Shown here one piece after another: positions 51,212 through 58,843 of a stretch of 64,000 nt of DNA. The translations under genes and the position numbers were made by a program. Origin of the DNA: Cypionkella aquatica (lineage in GTDB: Bacteria; Pseudomonadota; Alphaproteobacteria; Rhodobacterales; Rhodobacteraceae); assembly GCF_030161095.1 (NCBI RefSeq), contig NZ_BSPP01000007.1, positions 248,920 through 312,919 on the forward strand. Direction: 5' to 3'. The notes under the pieces are model-generated. The model saw only the letters and a list, made by a program, of their open reading frames with translations. It did not search any database and was not told where the DNA came from. How positions within the stretch are numbered: the first letter of the stretch is position 1; each line of letters starts with the position of its first letter.

Positions 51212-51997
51212 ATGTCGGGTGATAAAAAACCAACTTGGGTTGTGGACAAAGAACGCAACCGCCGGGCCGAGGCGCGCGAAACCGTCTGGCTGTTCGGCCT
51301 GCATGCCGTGCGCGACGCGCTGATGAACCCGGCGCGTGAGAAAATCCGCCTCGTTGTCACCAAAAACGCGCTGGACAAGCTGGAAGAGGCGGTCGCCTTC
51401 TCGAAAATGGAACCCGAACTCTCTGATCCCCGCAGCTTTTCGGTGCCGATTGACGAAGGCTCGGTCCACCAAGGTGCGGCGCTTGAAGTCAAGGCGCTGA
51501 ACTGGGGCAAGCTTGCCGATGTTGCGATCTCTGGCGCGGGCGAGCCGCTGATCGTTCTCTTGGATCGCGTCACAGACCCGCACAACGTCGGTGCCATCCT
51601 GCGCTCGGCCGAGGTGTTCGGCGCTCGCGCTGTCGTCGCCCCGCGCCACCATTCCGCGCCTGAAACCGGGGCCTTGGCGAAGACCGCCAGCGGCGCGCTT
51701 GAACGCCAACCTTACCTGAAAGTCACCAACCTTGCCGAGGCGATGGAAGAGTTGAAGGCGATGGGCTACACGCTGATCGGCCTTGATGGCGACGGCACGA
51801 TCGAACTTTCCGCCGCGATGGCAAGCGTCGGCAAGCGCCCTGTCGCCTTGGTCTTGGGTGCCGAAGGCCCGGGCCTGCGCGAAAAGACCCGAGAGACCTG
51901 CGATATGATCGCCCGAATCCCGTTTGTGGGCGAATTTGGCAGTCTGAACGTCTCGAACGCGGCGGCTGTTGGGCTTTACGCGGCGGCGACTCGCTAG
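51212..51997 (+). CDS. rlmB: RlmB-type 23S rRNA guanosine 2'-O-methyltransferase
   Basis: SPOUT (TrmH) methyltransferase, 261 residues from ATG 51212 (MSGDKKPTWVVDKERNRRAE). An N-terminal L30e-like RNA-binding domain (WLFGLHAVRDALMNPAREKI) is followed by the three SPOUT motifs: DPHNVGAILRSAEVFGA, LVLGAEGPGLR and the knot segment IPFVGEFGSLNVSNAAAVGL. The family methylates G2251 of 23S rRNA using AdoMet. Close TrmH-type relatives methylate tRNA, so the position is by similarity. A TTG 33 bases upstream is a weaker start. Confidence 0.9.
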   Translation: MSGDKKPTWVVDKERNRRAEARETVWLFGLHAVRDALMNPAREKIRLVVTKNALDKLEEAVAFSKMEPELSDPRSFSVPIDEGSVHQGAALEVKALNWGKLADVAISGAGEPLIVLLDRVTDPHNVGAILRSAEVFGARAVVAPRHHSAPETGALAKTASGALERQPYLKVTNLAEAMEELKAMGYTLIGLDGDGTIELSAAMASVGKRPVALVLGAEGPGLREKTRETCDMIARIPFVGEFGSLNVSNAAAVGLYAAATR

Positions 51998-52012
51998 ACC
52001 TGCGCTAAAATC

Positions 52013-52059
52013 TTTCATCTGTTCCCAAATATCCTGGGGGTTTGGGGGCTAGCCCCCAA
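52013..52059 (+). terminator. Variant repeat arm plus GGGGGCTAGCCCCC palindrome after rlmB
   Basis: TTTCATCTGTTCCCAAATAT (52013-52032) is the reverse of the AAGAACAGATGAAA tail of the CCTCCGGCGGGG family. It is followed by an 18-bp perfect palindrome (52042-52059) built on GGGGGCT/AGCCCCC. Together they probably end the rlmB transcript. Confidence 0.6.
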
Positions 52060-52197
52060 CTTCGCCGCCCCCTTGCCGCAGACGCAGCATCACAAAATCG
52101 CGACCGGGTCTTTAATGGCTGGCTGTGGCATCCATATCATACTCACGCGAGCCGGAACTCTCGCGGTGCCTGTTTACTGTCCCTCGTTCCACACCTT

Positions 52198-52243
52198 GAC
52201 GTCCGGCCCACGGGTTGATCCTGTGCCCCGGACGTCTTTTTTT
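52198..52243 (+). terminator. Strong terminator-like hairpin in leader of CoA-binding gene
   Basis: GACGTCCGG (52198-52206) pairs with CCGGACGTC (52228-52236) around a 21-nt loop, followed by seven T (52237-52243). A second stem CGCGAG/CTCGCG lies upstream (52146-52151/52160-52165). The ATG of the next gene is only 24 bases beyond the T-run, so this is either the end of a small RNA from ~52060-52243 or an attenuator. Confidence 0.8.
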
Positions 52244-52267
52244 GTGCGATCTATTGAGGAGCCCGCC

Positions 52268-52702
52268 ATGCCCGCCAGCACCGACGCCGAAATCCGCCAG
52301 ATCCTGACCGATGTGAAGACCATCGCAGTCGTTGGCTGGTCGCCCAACCCCGACCGTCCCAGCCACGGCGTCGCGCGCTTTCTGGCGCAGCAGGGCTACC
52401 GGGTGATTGCTGTAAATCCGGGGCAGGCGGGGCAGATCGTCCATGGCGAGGTCGTGCGCGCCAGTCTGGGCGAGATTGAGGGCGGCGTTGATATGGTGGA
52501 TATTTTCCGACGCTCGGAAGAAGCGGGGGCGGTGGTTGATGAGGCTTTGGCGGCTTTCCCAAACCTGAAAGCCGTATGGATGCAATTGGGTGTCAGCGAT
52601 GACGCGGCGGCACACCGCGCCGAAGCGCGCGGCGTGGTGGCGGTGATGAACCGCTGCCCCGCCATCGAAATCCCCCGGCTTGGGATCGCGCCAAAAACTT
52701 AA
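52268..52702 (+). CDS. CoA-binding domain protein (YccU type)
   Basis: A 144-residue protein with a CoA-binding Rossmann fold: DVKTIAVVGWSPNPDRPSHG at about 17-36, then YRVIAVNPG, VDMVDIFRRSEEAG and VWMQLGVSDD. Family members bind CoA or similar nucleotides in the cytosol; no reaction is established. Start at ATG 52268 (MPASTDAEIRQIL) with GAGGAG eight bases upstream. Its expression may depend on the terminator-like leader just upstream. Confidence 0.88.
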   Translation: MPASTDAEIRQILTDVKTIAVVGWSPNPDRPSHGVARFLAQQGYRVIAVNPGQAGQIVHGEVVRASLGEIEGGVDMVDIFRRSEEAGAVVDEALAAFPNLKAVWMQLGVSDDAAAHRAEARGVVAVMNRCPAIEIPRLGIAPKT

Positions 52703-52752
52703 GGAAATTTTAAGGAATTTTCCCTAAGGCACTGATTTATAATGATTTAGAT

Positions 52753-52856
52753 TTTGTCCCCGCGGGGACAAACCTTGTTTAGCACAGGTTTTCCAGCTGT
52801 CCCCGCGGGGACAAACTGGGAATTATACTGCCTTATGCGCTGTCCCCGCGGGGACA
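52753..52856. repeat. Three TGTCCCCGCGGGGACA palindromes spaced 43 bp apart
   Basis: Identical 16-bp perfect palindromes begin at 52755, 52798 and 52841, exactly 43 bp apart, with unrelated 27-base spacers. The first extends to TTTGTCCCCGCGGGGACAAA (52753-52772). The third lies inside the 3' coding part of the minus-strand Ada-like gene. A related palindrome follows the amidohydrolase at 16889. Only three copies and no cas genes. Confidence 0.9.
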
Positions 52857-53077
52857 GTCCGTGCCGCACAGCGCTTGCAGCGCCGATAGCCCGCCGCCTC
52901 AGCCTCGGCCAGCGTCACAAAAATCCGCAGATTTTTCCGCAGCGGTGGCCGCGACGGGCAGCCGAAATCGCAATAAATCCCGGTGCTCGCCACGCCATAA
53001 AACCCAGCCCGCGCGACCTTGGCCAGCAAATCCGCCCAATCCTGATCGCGGGCCATCTGCCCGCCGTTCAACGCCAT
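52823..53077 (-). CDS. Stand-alone Ada-type zinc (methylphosphotriester) domain protein
   Basis: An 84-residue protein that is essentially the N-terminal domain of Ada. The predicted zinc ligands C36, C40, C67 and C70 have the same spacing (4, 27, 3) as C38, C42, C69 and C72 of E. coli Ada, where C38 takes the methyl from DNA phosphotriesters. GIYCDFGCPSRPP and AAGYRRCKRC are the two halves. It lacks the AraC helix-turn-helix and the methylguanine transferase domain. Start at ATG 53077, overlapping the EamA stop by ten bases (ATG 53056 possible). The C-terminal TVPAGTAHKAV is encoded across the third GTCCCCGCGGGGAC palindrome. Confidence 0.82.
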   Translation of the reverse strand: MALNGGQMARDQDWADLLAKVARAGFYGVASTGIYCDFGCPSRPPLRKNLRIFVTLAEAEAAGYRRCKRCAARTVPAGTAHKAV

Positions 53078-53940
53078 TTCAACACCCGCCCATCCAAGGC
53101 AATCAGACCCAAAGCGATCAAAGCAAACCCCGCCATTTGCCGGGTCGAGATCGCCTCGCCCAAGATAATCGCACCCAGCAGGCAGGCCGAAACCGGCACC
53201 AGAAACGTCACCAACAGCAGATTGGTCGGCCCCGCCGAGGCCAGCAGCCGGAAATAGATCAGATAGGCCAGCGCCGTTGAAAACGCCGCAATCGCCAGCA
53301 CCGCCCCCACCACCGCCATCCCCGGCGCAGGCAGGCTCCAAGGCTGATCCACCACCAGCCAGATCGGCAGCAACATCACAGCTGCCGAGGCCACCTGCCC
53401 GAAAGCCGTCGCCAGCGGTGGCACCCCCAAGCTGCGAAACCGCCGCCCCCAGATCCCGGCCAGCCCATAGGAAAACGCCGCCCCCAAACAGGCAAGGCTG
53501 GCCCAGGCATCGCCCAGATTGATCCCGCCCATCATCACCACCACACCCGCAAAGCCGCAAGCCAGCCCCGCCGCTTTGGGCGCAGTGATCTTTTCCTCGG
53601 TCAACAGATGCGCCAAAACGACGCCCCAAAGTGGTGTGGTCGCGTTCAGGATCGACGCCATGCCGCCCGAAATCCGCCCCTGCGCCAGCACAAACAGCGT
53701 GAACGGCACCGCATTGTTCAAAAGCCCCATCCCCGCCAGCGCCCGCCACACTCCAGCCCCACGCGGAAACGCCGTGCCCGTCGCCAGCAGCGCCAGCGCC
53801 AGAAAGCCCGCGCCCAATCCCACCCGGCCCCAAACCACGCTCAAGGTCGGCAGGCCCTGCAAGGCCACCGCCACAAAGAAAAACGACCCGCCCCAAAGCA
53901 GGGACAGGATCGCCAGACGTACCCAATCTTTACCAGACAT
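53068..53940 (-). CDS. EamA/DMT-family transporter
   Basis: A 290-residue inner-membrane protein with ten predicted helices in two EamA repeats (5+5): LAILSLLWGGSFFFVAVALQ at the N-terminus, LLNNAVPFTLFVLAQGRISG in the first half, and STALAYLIYFRLLASAGPTN in the second. The family exports amino acids, purines or other small molecules; the substrate is not readable. Its stop overlaps the Ada-domain gene, so the two are probably co-expressed. A separate minus-strand DUF2147 gene ends the neighbourhood. Confidence 0.92.
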   Translation of the reverse strand: MSGKDWVRLAILSLLWGGSFFFVAVALQGLPTLSVVWGRVGLGAGFLALALLATGTAFPRGAGVWRALAGMGLLNNAVPFTLFVLAQGRISGGMASILNATTPLWGVVLAHLLTEEKITAPKAAGLACGFAGVVVMMGGINLGDAWASLACLGAAFSYGLAGIWGRRFRSLGVPPLATAFGQVASAAVMLLPIWLVVDQPWSLPAPGMAVVGAVLAIAAFSTALAYLIYFRLLASAGPTNLLLVTFLVPVSACLLGAIILGEAISTRQMAGFALIALGLIALDGRVLKWR

Positions 53941-54019
53941 CCGCGGCCCCCGATTTCAGCCGCCAGATAAACCGGGACGCCCCACAAAGGCGACCCGGTT
54001 TATGCTGTTTTGCGCAAGT

Positions 54020-54412
54020 CTATTTCACGCGGGTCCAAGTGCCGCCATCGCGGCAAATTCCGAACACGCAGCCGCGTACCGACAGTTTGTTTCCCGCAAG
54101 GGTCATGTCGGAATTATATGTCTTGTCACGGTCGGGCGACCAGATCTGACCATCATCGTAAAGCCCGTCCGGGTAAGCGACCATATCCCAGACGATCTTC
54201 TTGCCAACATTTTCACTGGCCTTTTCCTTGCCCGCAGAATCGAACGCCTTGATCAGCGTGCCGCAAAATGCGGGCCCACAGGGCTTGATCTGCACATAGC
54301 CAAAATTGCCGTTATCATCGGGTTTGGTCTTCCATATCCCCTCGACCGGGTCGGCCAAGGCCACCCCTGCACAGAGCGAAAACATGCAGGCGAGTATCAT
54401 TTTCTTGATCAT
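54020..54412 (-). CDS. Exported DUF2147 protein
   Basis: A 130-residue protein. Start at ATG 54412, chosen for GGGAGG seven bases upstream; the signal peptide MIKKMILACMFSLCAGVALA is then natural, with cleavage before DPVEGIWK. The DUF2147 core shows GIWKTKPDDNGNFGYVQI, CGPAFCG and YDDGQIWSPDRDKTY; four cysteines could form two disulphides in the periplasm. Function of the family is unknown. It is divergent from hisA with a gap of about 130 bases. Confidence 0.88.
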   Translation of the reverse strand: MIKKMILACMFSLCAGVALADPVEGIWKTKPDDNGNFGYVQIKPCGPAFCGTLIKAFDSAGKEKASENVGKKIVWDMVAYPDGLYDDGQIWSPDRDKTYNSDMTLAGNKLSVRGCVFGICRDGGTWTRVK

Positions 54413-54544
54413 AGTCTTTCCTCCCTCAAGGACTGATCGCAGCTTGCCCGCAATTTGGCGCAAATCAACACTGACGTCGGGTCGCGCGGGTCTTGGCAAT
54501 CGCGTCCGGGCACCCTAAAGCCTGCAGCAAAGAGGGAGTCTCCA

Positions 54545-55264
54545 ATGATCCTATACCCCGCGATTGATCTTAAAGACGGCCAATGCGTGCGGCTGCTGCG
54601 CGGCGAGATGTCGGCGGCCACGGTGTTCGGCGATGATCCGGCAGCGCAGGCGCTTAAATTTCAGGATGCCGGCTGCGCTTGGTTGCATCTGGTCGATCTG
54701 AACGGCGCGTTTGCGGGGGCTCCGGTCAATGGCCGGGCGGTCGAGGCGATCTTGGCGGCGGTGAAGGTTCCCGCGCAACTCGGCGGCGGCATCCGCGATA
54801 TGGCGACGATTGCGATGTGGCTGGAAAAGGGTTTGTCGCGGGTGATCCTTGGCACAGTCGCGGTGGAAAATCCTGACCTCGTGCGCCAAGCCGCAAAGGC
54901 CTTCCCCGGTCAAGTCGCCGTGGGGATTGACGCCCGAAAAGGTTTTGTGGCGACCAAGGGCTGGGCTACGGAAACCACCGTCAAAGTCACCGATCTTGCC
55001 CGCAGCTTTGAAGACGCGGGCGTGGCCGCGATCATCTACACCGACATCGACCGCGACGGCGCGATGCAGGGCCCGAACCTTGAGGCGACCGAGGCCCTCG
55101 CACGCGCGGTCTCGCTCCCGGTGATCGCCAGCGGTGGCGTCAGCCGGATGGAAGACCTGATCGCTTTGCGTGATACCGGCGTGATTGCCGGGGCGATCTC
55201 GGGCCGCGCACTTTATGACGGCGCGATTGATCTCGGCGCAGCACTGAAAGCCCTCAGCCTCTAG
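54545..55264 (+). CDS. hisA: Phosphoribosylformimino-5-aminoimidazole carboxamide ribotide isomerase
   Basis: The fourth step of histidine synthesis, an Amadori isomerisation in a beta/alpha barrel. 239 residues from ATG 54545 ([20 protein letters not shown]), with GAGGGAG upstream. Catalytic D8 (PAIDLKDG) and the opposite [16 protein letters not shown] with D~169 are visible, as is [11 protein letters not shown]. It is the first of hisA-hisF-hisE. Confidence 0.97.
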   Translation: MILYPAIDLKDGQCVRLLRGEMSAATVFGDDPAAQALKFQDAGCAWLHLVDLNGAFAGAPVNGRAVEAILAAVKVPAQLGGGIRDMATIAMWLEKGLSRVILGTVAVENPDLVRQAAKAFPGQVAVGIDARKGFVATKGWATETTVKVTDLARSFEDAGVAAIIYTDIDRDGAMQGPNLEATEALARAVSLPVIASGGVSRMEDLIALRDTGVIAGAISGRALYDGAIDLGAALKALSL

Positions 55265-55284
55265 GTCATCCTCTCTGCTAAAAT

Positions 55285-55322
55285 ATCCTCGGGGTGAGGC
55301 GAAGCCGAGGGGGCGAGCCCCC
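55285..55322 (+). terminator. Stem-loop pair between hisA and hisF
   Basis: CCTCGG..CCGAGG and GGGGGC-GA-GCCCCC stems follow ATAT in a GC-rich intergenic repeat-like segment. No U-tract, so probably a processing or attenuation hairpin inside the hisAFE transcript. Confidence 0.45.
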
Positions 55323-55357
55323 TATCCCCGCTCTGCCACACGCGCTAAGGTCACATC

Positions 55358-56119
55358 ATGCTGAAAACCCGCCTGATCCCCTGTCTTGATGTCGCCGATG
55401 GCCGCGTGGTCAAAGGCGTCAATTTCGTGGGCTTGCGCGATGCGGGCGATCCTGTCGAAGCCGCGCGCGCCTATGATGCGGCGGGCGCGGATGAGCTGTG
55501 TTTTCTGGATATTCACGCCACCCATGAGAATCGCGGCACGATGTTTGATCTGGTGACGCGCACCGCCGAGGCTTGTTTCATGCCGCTGACCGTGGGCGGC
55601 GGCGTGCGCACGCATGAAGATGTGCGGGCCTTGTTGCTGGCGGGGGCGGATAAGGTGTCGTTCAACTCGGCAGCCGTCGCCAACCCGGATGTGGTCGCCG
55701 AGGCCGCTGATCGGTTTGGCAGCCAGTGCATCGTGGTTGCAATTGATGCCAAGACGGTCAGCCCCGGCAAATGGGAGATTTTTACCCACGGCGGGCGCAA
55801 AGCCACCGGGATTGATGCGGTGGAATTTGCCAAGCTGATGGTTGGCAAGGGCGCGGGAGAGATCCTGCTGACCTCGATGGACCGGGACGGCACCAAGGCG
55901 GGCTACAATCTGGGGCTGACGCGGGCGGTGTCGGATGCGGTTTCGGTGCCGGTGATTGCATCAGGGGGGGTGGGGACGTTGGAGCATCTGGTCGAGGGTG
56001 TGACCAAAGGCGGCGCTTCGGCAGTGCTCGCGGCTTCGATCTTTCATTTTGGCGCGTTTTCGATTGGCGAGGCCAAGCAGCATATGGCTGCGGCGGGTAT
56101 TCCGATGAGGTTGGCATGA
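55358..56119 (+). CDS. hisF: Imidazole glycerol phosphate synthase cyclase subunit
   Basis: Cyclase subunit (253 residues) that uses ammonia from HisH to form imidazole glycerol phosphate and AICAR. Catalytic Asp in [16 protein letters not shown] (D11) and in AIDAKTVS (D~130); [13 protein letters not shown] is the phosphate-site loop. It ends overlapping hisE (ATGA). Its partner HisH is encoded on the other strand at 57420-58070. Confidence 0.98.
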   Translation: MLKTRLIPCLDVADGRVVKGVNFVGLRDAGDPVEAARAYDAAGADELCFLDIHATHENRGTMFDLVTRTAEACFMPLTVGGGVRTHEDVRALLLAGADKVSFNSAAVANPDVVAEAADRFGSQCIVVAIDAKTVSPGKWEIFTHGGRKATGIDAVEFAKLMVGKGAGEILLTSMDRDGTKAGYNLGLTRAVSDAVSVPVIASGGVGTLEHLVEGVTKGGASAVLAASIFHFGAFSIGEAKQHMAAAGIPMRLA

Positions 56120-56424
56120 GCGCGCTGGAGAGGTTAGGCGAGACGATCCTCGCCCGCAAAAATGCCGACCCGGAGAGTTCCTGGACGGCGAAATTGTTGG
56201 CCAAGGGCCCAGAGAAATGCGCCGAGAAATTCGGCGAGGAAGCCGTTGAGGCGATCATCGAGGCCGTGAAGGGCGATCGTGCCAAGCTGACCGCTGAGGC
56301 GGCGGATGTGGTCTATCATCTGCTGGTGATGTTGGCTGCGCGCGATGTTTCATGGGGCGATGTGGCGGCGGAATTGGAGCGGCGCGAGGGGGTCTCGGGC
56401 ATCGTTGAAAAAGCGACGCGGTAG
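56116..56424 (+). CDS. hisE: Phosphoribosyl-ATP pyrophosphatase
   Basis: The second step of histidine synthesis (PR-ATP to PR-AMP). 102 residues, all-alpha MazG-like. [20 protein letters not shown] and [14 protein letters not shown] hold the metal-binding Glu/Asp residues. Coupled to hisF. After the stop lies a short inverted repeat GTCCA-AGCC-TGGAC (56428-56441), then a repeat arm. Confidence 0.96.
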   Translation: MSALERLGETILARKNADPESSWTAKLLAKGPEKCAEKFGEEAVEAIIEAVKGDRAKLTAEAADVVYHLLVMLAARDVSWGDVAAELERREGVSGIVEKATR

Positions 56425-56458
56425 TATGTCCAAGCCTGGACTTGGGGGCCGCGAAGCA

Positions 56459-56491
56459 GCCTCCGGCGGGGATATTTAAGAACAGATGAAA
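56459..56491 (+). repeat. Single arm of the CCTCCGGCGGGGATATTT repeat
   Basis: GCCTCCGGCGGGGATATTT then AAGAACAGATGAAA, unpaired, between convergent hisE and glsA. Confidence 0.85.
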
Positions 56492-56513
56492 CGGCTCTGC
56501 CGGTTCAGGGCAA

Positions 56514-57419
56514 TCAGCCGAACACCGACCAGCCCATGCCGCGCGCCAGTTTCTCGATGGCGAATGCGCCCAGTTTCGAGTTGCCATAGTCGTTCAACCC
56601 CGGCGACCACACCGCGATGGAGGCTTTGCCGGGGGCAATCGCCAGAATACCGCCCCCCACGCCAGATTTACCGGGCAGCCCGACCCGGTAGGCAAATTCG
56701 CCCGAGGCGTCATAATGGCCGCAGGTCATCATCAAGGCGTTGATGCGGCGGATGCGGGCGATGGAGACCAAGCGCGGGCAACCGGGCGCACCCAGTAAGA
56801 AACGGCCTGCGCGGGCGAGTTGGGCGGCGGTCATCTCGACCGCGCATTGATGCACATAGGTGCCGATGGCGAGCGCTGTCGGATTGCGCAGATTGCCCAT
56901 CGCGGCCATGAATTCGGCCAAGGCGATATTGCGATGTGCGGTGGCTTGTTCCGATTTTGCGACCGCTTGATTGATGGTGATGCTGTCATCCTCGGCGGCG
57001 GCTTGGATGAAGCGAATGAGTTCGGCCAAAACCTCGCGTGGTTGACGGCCTTGCAGGATGGCATCGGTAACGGCGATGGCGCCCGCGTTGACGAAAGGGT
57101 TGCGCGGGATGCCGTTTTCTTGTTCCAGCTGCAGGATCGAGTTGAAGGCAAGGCCAGAGGGTTCGCGGCCAACCCGCGTCCAGATCTGATCGCCCAAGCG
57201 GCCCAAGGCGATGGCGAGGGTGAAGACCTTTGAGATCGACTGGATCGAGAACGGGGTTTCGGCGTCACCTGCGGTCAGCACCTCGCCCGAGGGCAAAGCC
57301 ACGGCGATGCCAAACTGGTTGGGGTCAATCTTGGCAAGTTCGGGAATGTAATCGGCGACGCGGCCGCGATCGGTGGCTTGCGCCATCTCTGCGGCAATCT
57401 GATCGAGCAGCGCCTGCAT
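56514..57419 (-). CDS. glsA: Glutaminase
   Basis: Serine-dependent glutaminase of the beta-lactamase fold; converts glutamine to glutamate and ammonia. 301 residues (E. coli homologues ~308-310). The SxxK catalytic pair is S61/K64 in [29 protein letters not shown] and [20 protein letters not shown] are conserved blocks. The ATG abuts the hisH stop (TGAATG), so it is translated after hisH. A glutaminase following a glutamine amidotransferase gene is unusual. May help glutamate supply or acid tolerance. Confidence 0.95.
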   Translation of the reverse strand: MQALLDQIAAEMAQATDRGRVADYIPELAKIDPNQFGIAVALPSGEVLTAGDAETPFSIQSISKVFTLAIALGRLGDQIWTRVGREPSGLAFNSILQLEQENGIPRNPFVNAGAIAVTDAILQGRQPREVLAELIRFIQAAAEDDSITINQAVAKSEQATAHRNIALAEFMAAMGNLRNPTALAIGTYVHQCAVEMTAAQLARAGRFLLGAPGCPRLVSIARIRRINALMMTCGHYDASGEFAYRVGLPGKSGVGGGILAIAPGKASIAVWSPGLNDYGNSKLGAFAIEKLARGMGWSVFG

Positions 57420-58070
57420 TCAGGGCTTCCAGCGCAGGAAATTGCTGATCAGGCGCAGACCATTGGCTTGGCTTTTCTCGGGGTGGAATTGCATCCCTAG
57501 CATGTTGTCACGGCCAATGATCGCGGTGACATCGCCAGCGTAATCGACATGCGCAAGGCGATGCGCGTGGTTTTCGACGCGGAAATGGTAGGAATGGACG
57601 AAATAGGCGTGGTCGCCGGTTTTCAACCCGTCAAGAACCGGGTGGGCTGCGATGGCTTGGGTGTCGATCACCAGATCATTCCAGCCCATATGCGGCACTT
57701 TCAGCGCGGGGTCGGCCGGGGTGATCTTGACGACCTCGCCCGGGATCCAGCCGAAACCCTCGGTATCCTGATACTCGCGGCCCCAGCTGGCCATCATCTG
57801 CATGCCGACGCAGATGCCAAGAAAGGGGCGGGCGCGGATGGTGACGGCTTCTGCGATCGAGTCAAACAAGCCACCATAGCTGCCCAAGGCCCGGCGGCAG
57901 GCAGGGAAAGCGCCGTCGCCGGGCAGCACGATGCGGTCGGCGCGGGCGACATCCTTTGGATCCGATGACACAAGGATCTGGCCTGCATCGGTTTCAGTCG
58001 CCATGCGCTGAAAGGCCTTTTCGGCGGAGTGCAGGTTGCCGGAGTCGTAGTCTACAAGGACGGTGAGCAT
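57420..58070 (-). CDS. hisH: Imidazole glycerol phosphate synthase glutamine amidotransferase subunit
   Basis: 216-residue class I amidotransferase that feeds ammonia to HisF. Nucleophile C87 in FLGICVGMQMM; His/Glu of the triad in GMQFHPEKSQ near residue 198. An oxyanion-hole segment PGDGAFPACRRAL is present. It lies between hisB and glsA on the minus strand, opposite in direction to hisF. Confidence 0.97.
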   Translation of the reverse strand: MLTVLVDYDSGNLHSAEKAFQRMATETDAGQILVSSDPKDVARADRIVLPGDGAFPACRRALGSYGGLFDSIAEAVTIRARPFLGICVGMQMMASWGREYQDTEGFGWIPGEVVKITPADPALKVPHMGWNDLVIDTQAIAAHPVLDGLKTGDHAYFVHSYHFRVENHAHRLAHVDYAGDVTAIIGRDNMLGMQFHPEKSQANGLRLISNFLRWKP

Positions 58071-58080
58071 GTGTGAATGT

Positions 58081-58102
58081 GCCTCCGGCGGGGATATTTA
58101 AG
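58081..58102 (+). repeat. Single arm of the CCTCCGGCGGGGATATTT repeat
   Basis: GCCTCCGGCGGGGATATTTA between hisB and hisH. This copy has AAGCAGAGAGG instead of the AAGAACAGATG tail. Confidence 0.8.
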
Positions 58103-58128
58103 CAGAGAGGATGACCAAAGGCGCGGCG

Positions 58129-58716
58129 TCAGAGCGCGCCTTTGGTGGACGGCAGCACGCCTGCCATCCGCGGATCGGGTTCGACCGCTTCGCGCAGCGC
58201 ACGCGCCACCGCTTTGAAGGCGGCCTCGGCGATGTGGTGGCTGTTGAGGCCGTGGATCAGATCGACATGCAGGGTGATGCCGCCGTGGGTGGCCAGCGCC
58301 TGGAAGAATTCGCGCACCAGTTCAGTGTCAAAGCTGCCGATTTTGGCAGCAGTGAAGGGCACATTCCAGACCAGATAGGGGCGGGCCGAAAGATCAAGCG
58401 CGCAGCCGACTTGCGTGTCATCCATCGCAAGGCGGAAATGGCCGTAGCGGCGGATGCCTTTCTTGTCGCCCAAAGCGCGGGCAAGGGCTTGGCCCAAGGC
58501 GATGCCAGTGTCCTCGACGCAGTGGTGATCGTCGATATGCAGATCGCCCTTGGCGTTGACGGTCAGGTCGATCAGCGAATGGCGGGCGAGTTGATCAAGC
58601 ATATGGTCGAAAAAGCCGACCCCAGTGGCGATTTTGGCTTGGCCGGTGCCGTCAAGGTTGATGGCGACAGAGATTTTGGTCTCGTTGGTATTGCGGGTGA
58701 TCTCGGCAATGCGCAT
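58129..58716 (-). CDS. hisB: Imidazoleglycerol-phosphate dehydratase
   Basis: Manganese-dependent dehydratase, histidine step six. 195 residues from ATG 58716 ([15 protein letters not shown]), with GGAG upstream, the usual size for a single-domain HisB. Metal-site motifs [28 protein letters not shown] and [13 protein letters not shown] are intact. Divergent from the phosphomannomutase gene by about 130 bases. Together with hisH it forms the minus-strand half of the histidine genes. Confidence 0.97.
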   Translation of the reverse strand: MRIAEITRNTNETKISVAINLDGTGQAKIATGVGFFDHMLDQLARHSLIDLTVNAKGDLHIDDHHCVEDTGIALGQALARALGDKKGIRRYGHFRLAMDDTQVGCALDLSARPYLVWNVPFTAAKIGSFDTELVREFFQALATHGGITLHVDLIHGLNSHHIAEAAFKAVARALREAVEPDPRMAGVLPSTKGAL

Positions 58717-58843
58717 CGCGGGCTCCGGGGATTGGGTTGCGGCCTTATAGGGCGGAGGGGGGCGTTTGGAAAGGCATAGGTCGCTGGACCTTTGCGGCGG
58801 GCTGCCTATTGTGGCGGCAGATTTGCTGGCAATTTGGTGAGAC

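Noticed and set aside
52753-52856. CRISPR array
   Set aside because: Only three 16-bp repeats, each a full palindrome, with 27-base spacers and no cas genes; shorter than any known CRISPR repeat.
53078-53926. Gly-rich N-terminal extension of the Ada-like gene through the EamA gene
   Set aside because: The upstream part is an out-of-frame reading of the EamA transporter; the real product begins near 53077 (or 53056).
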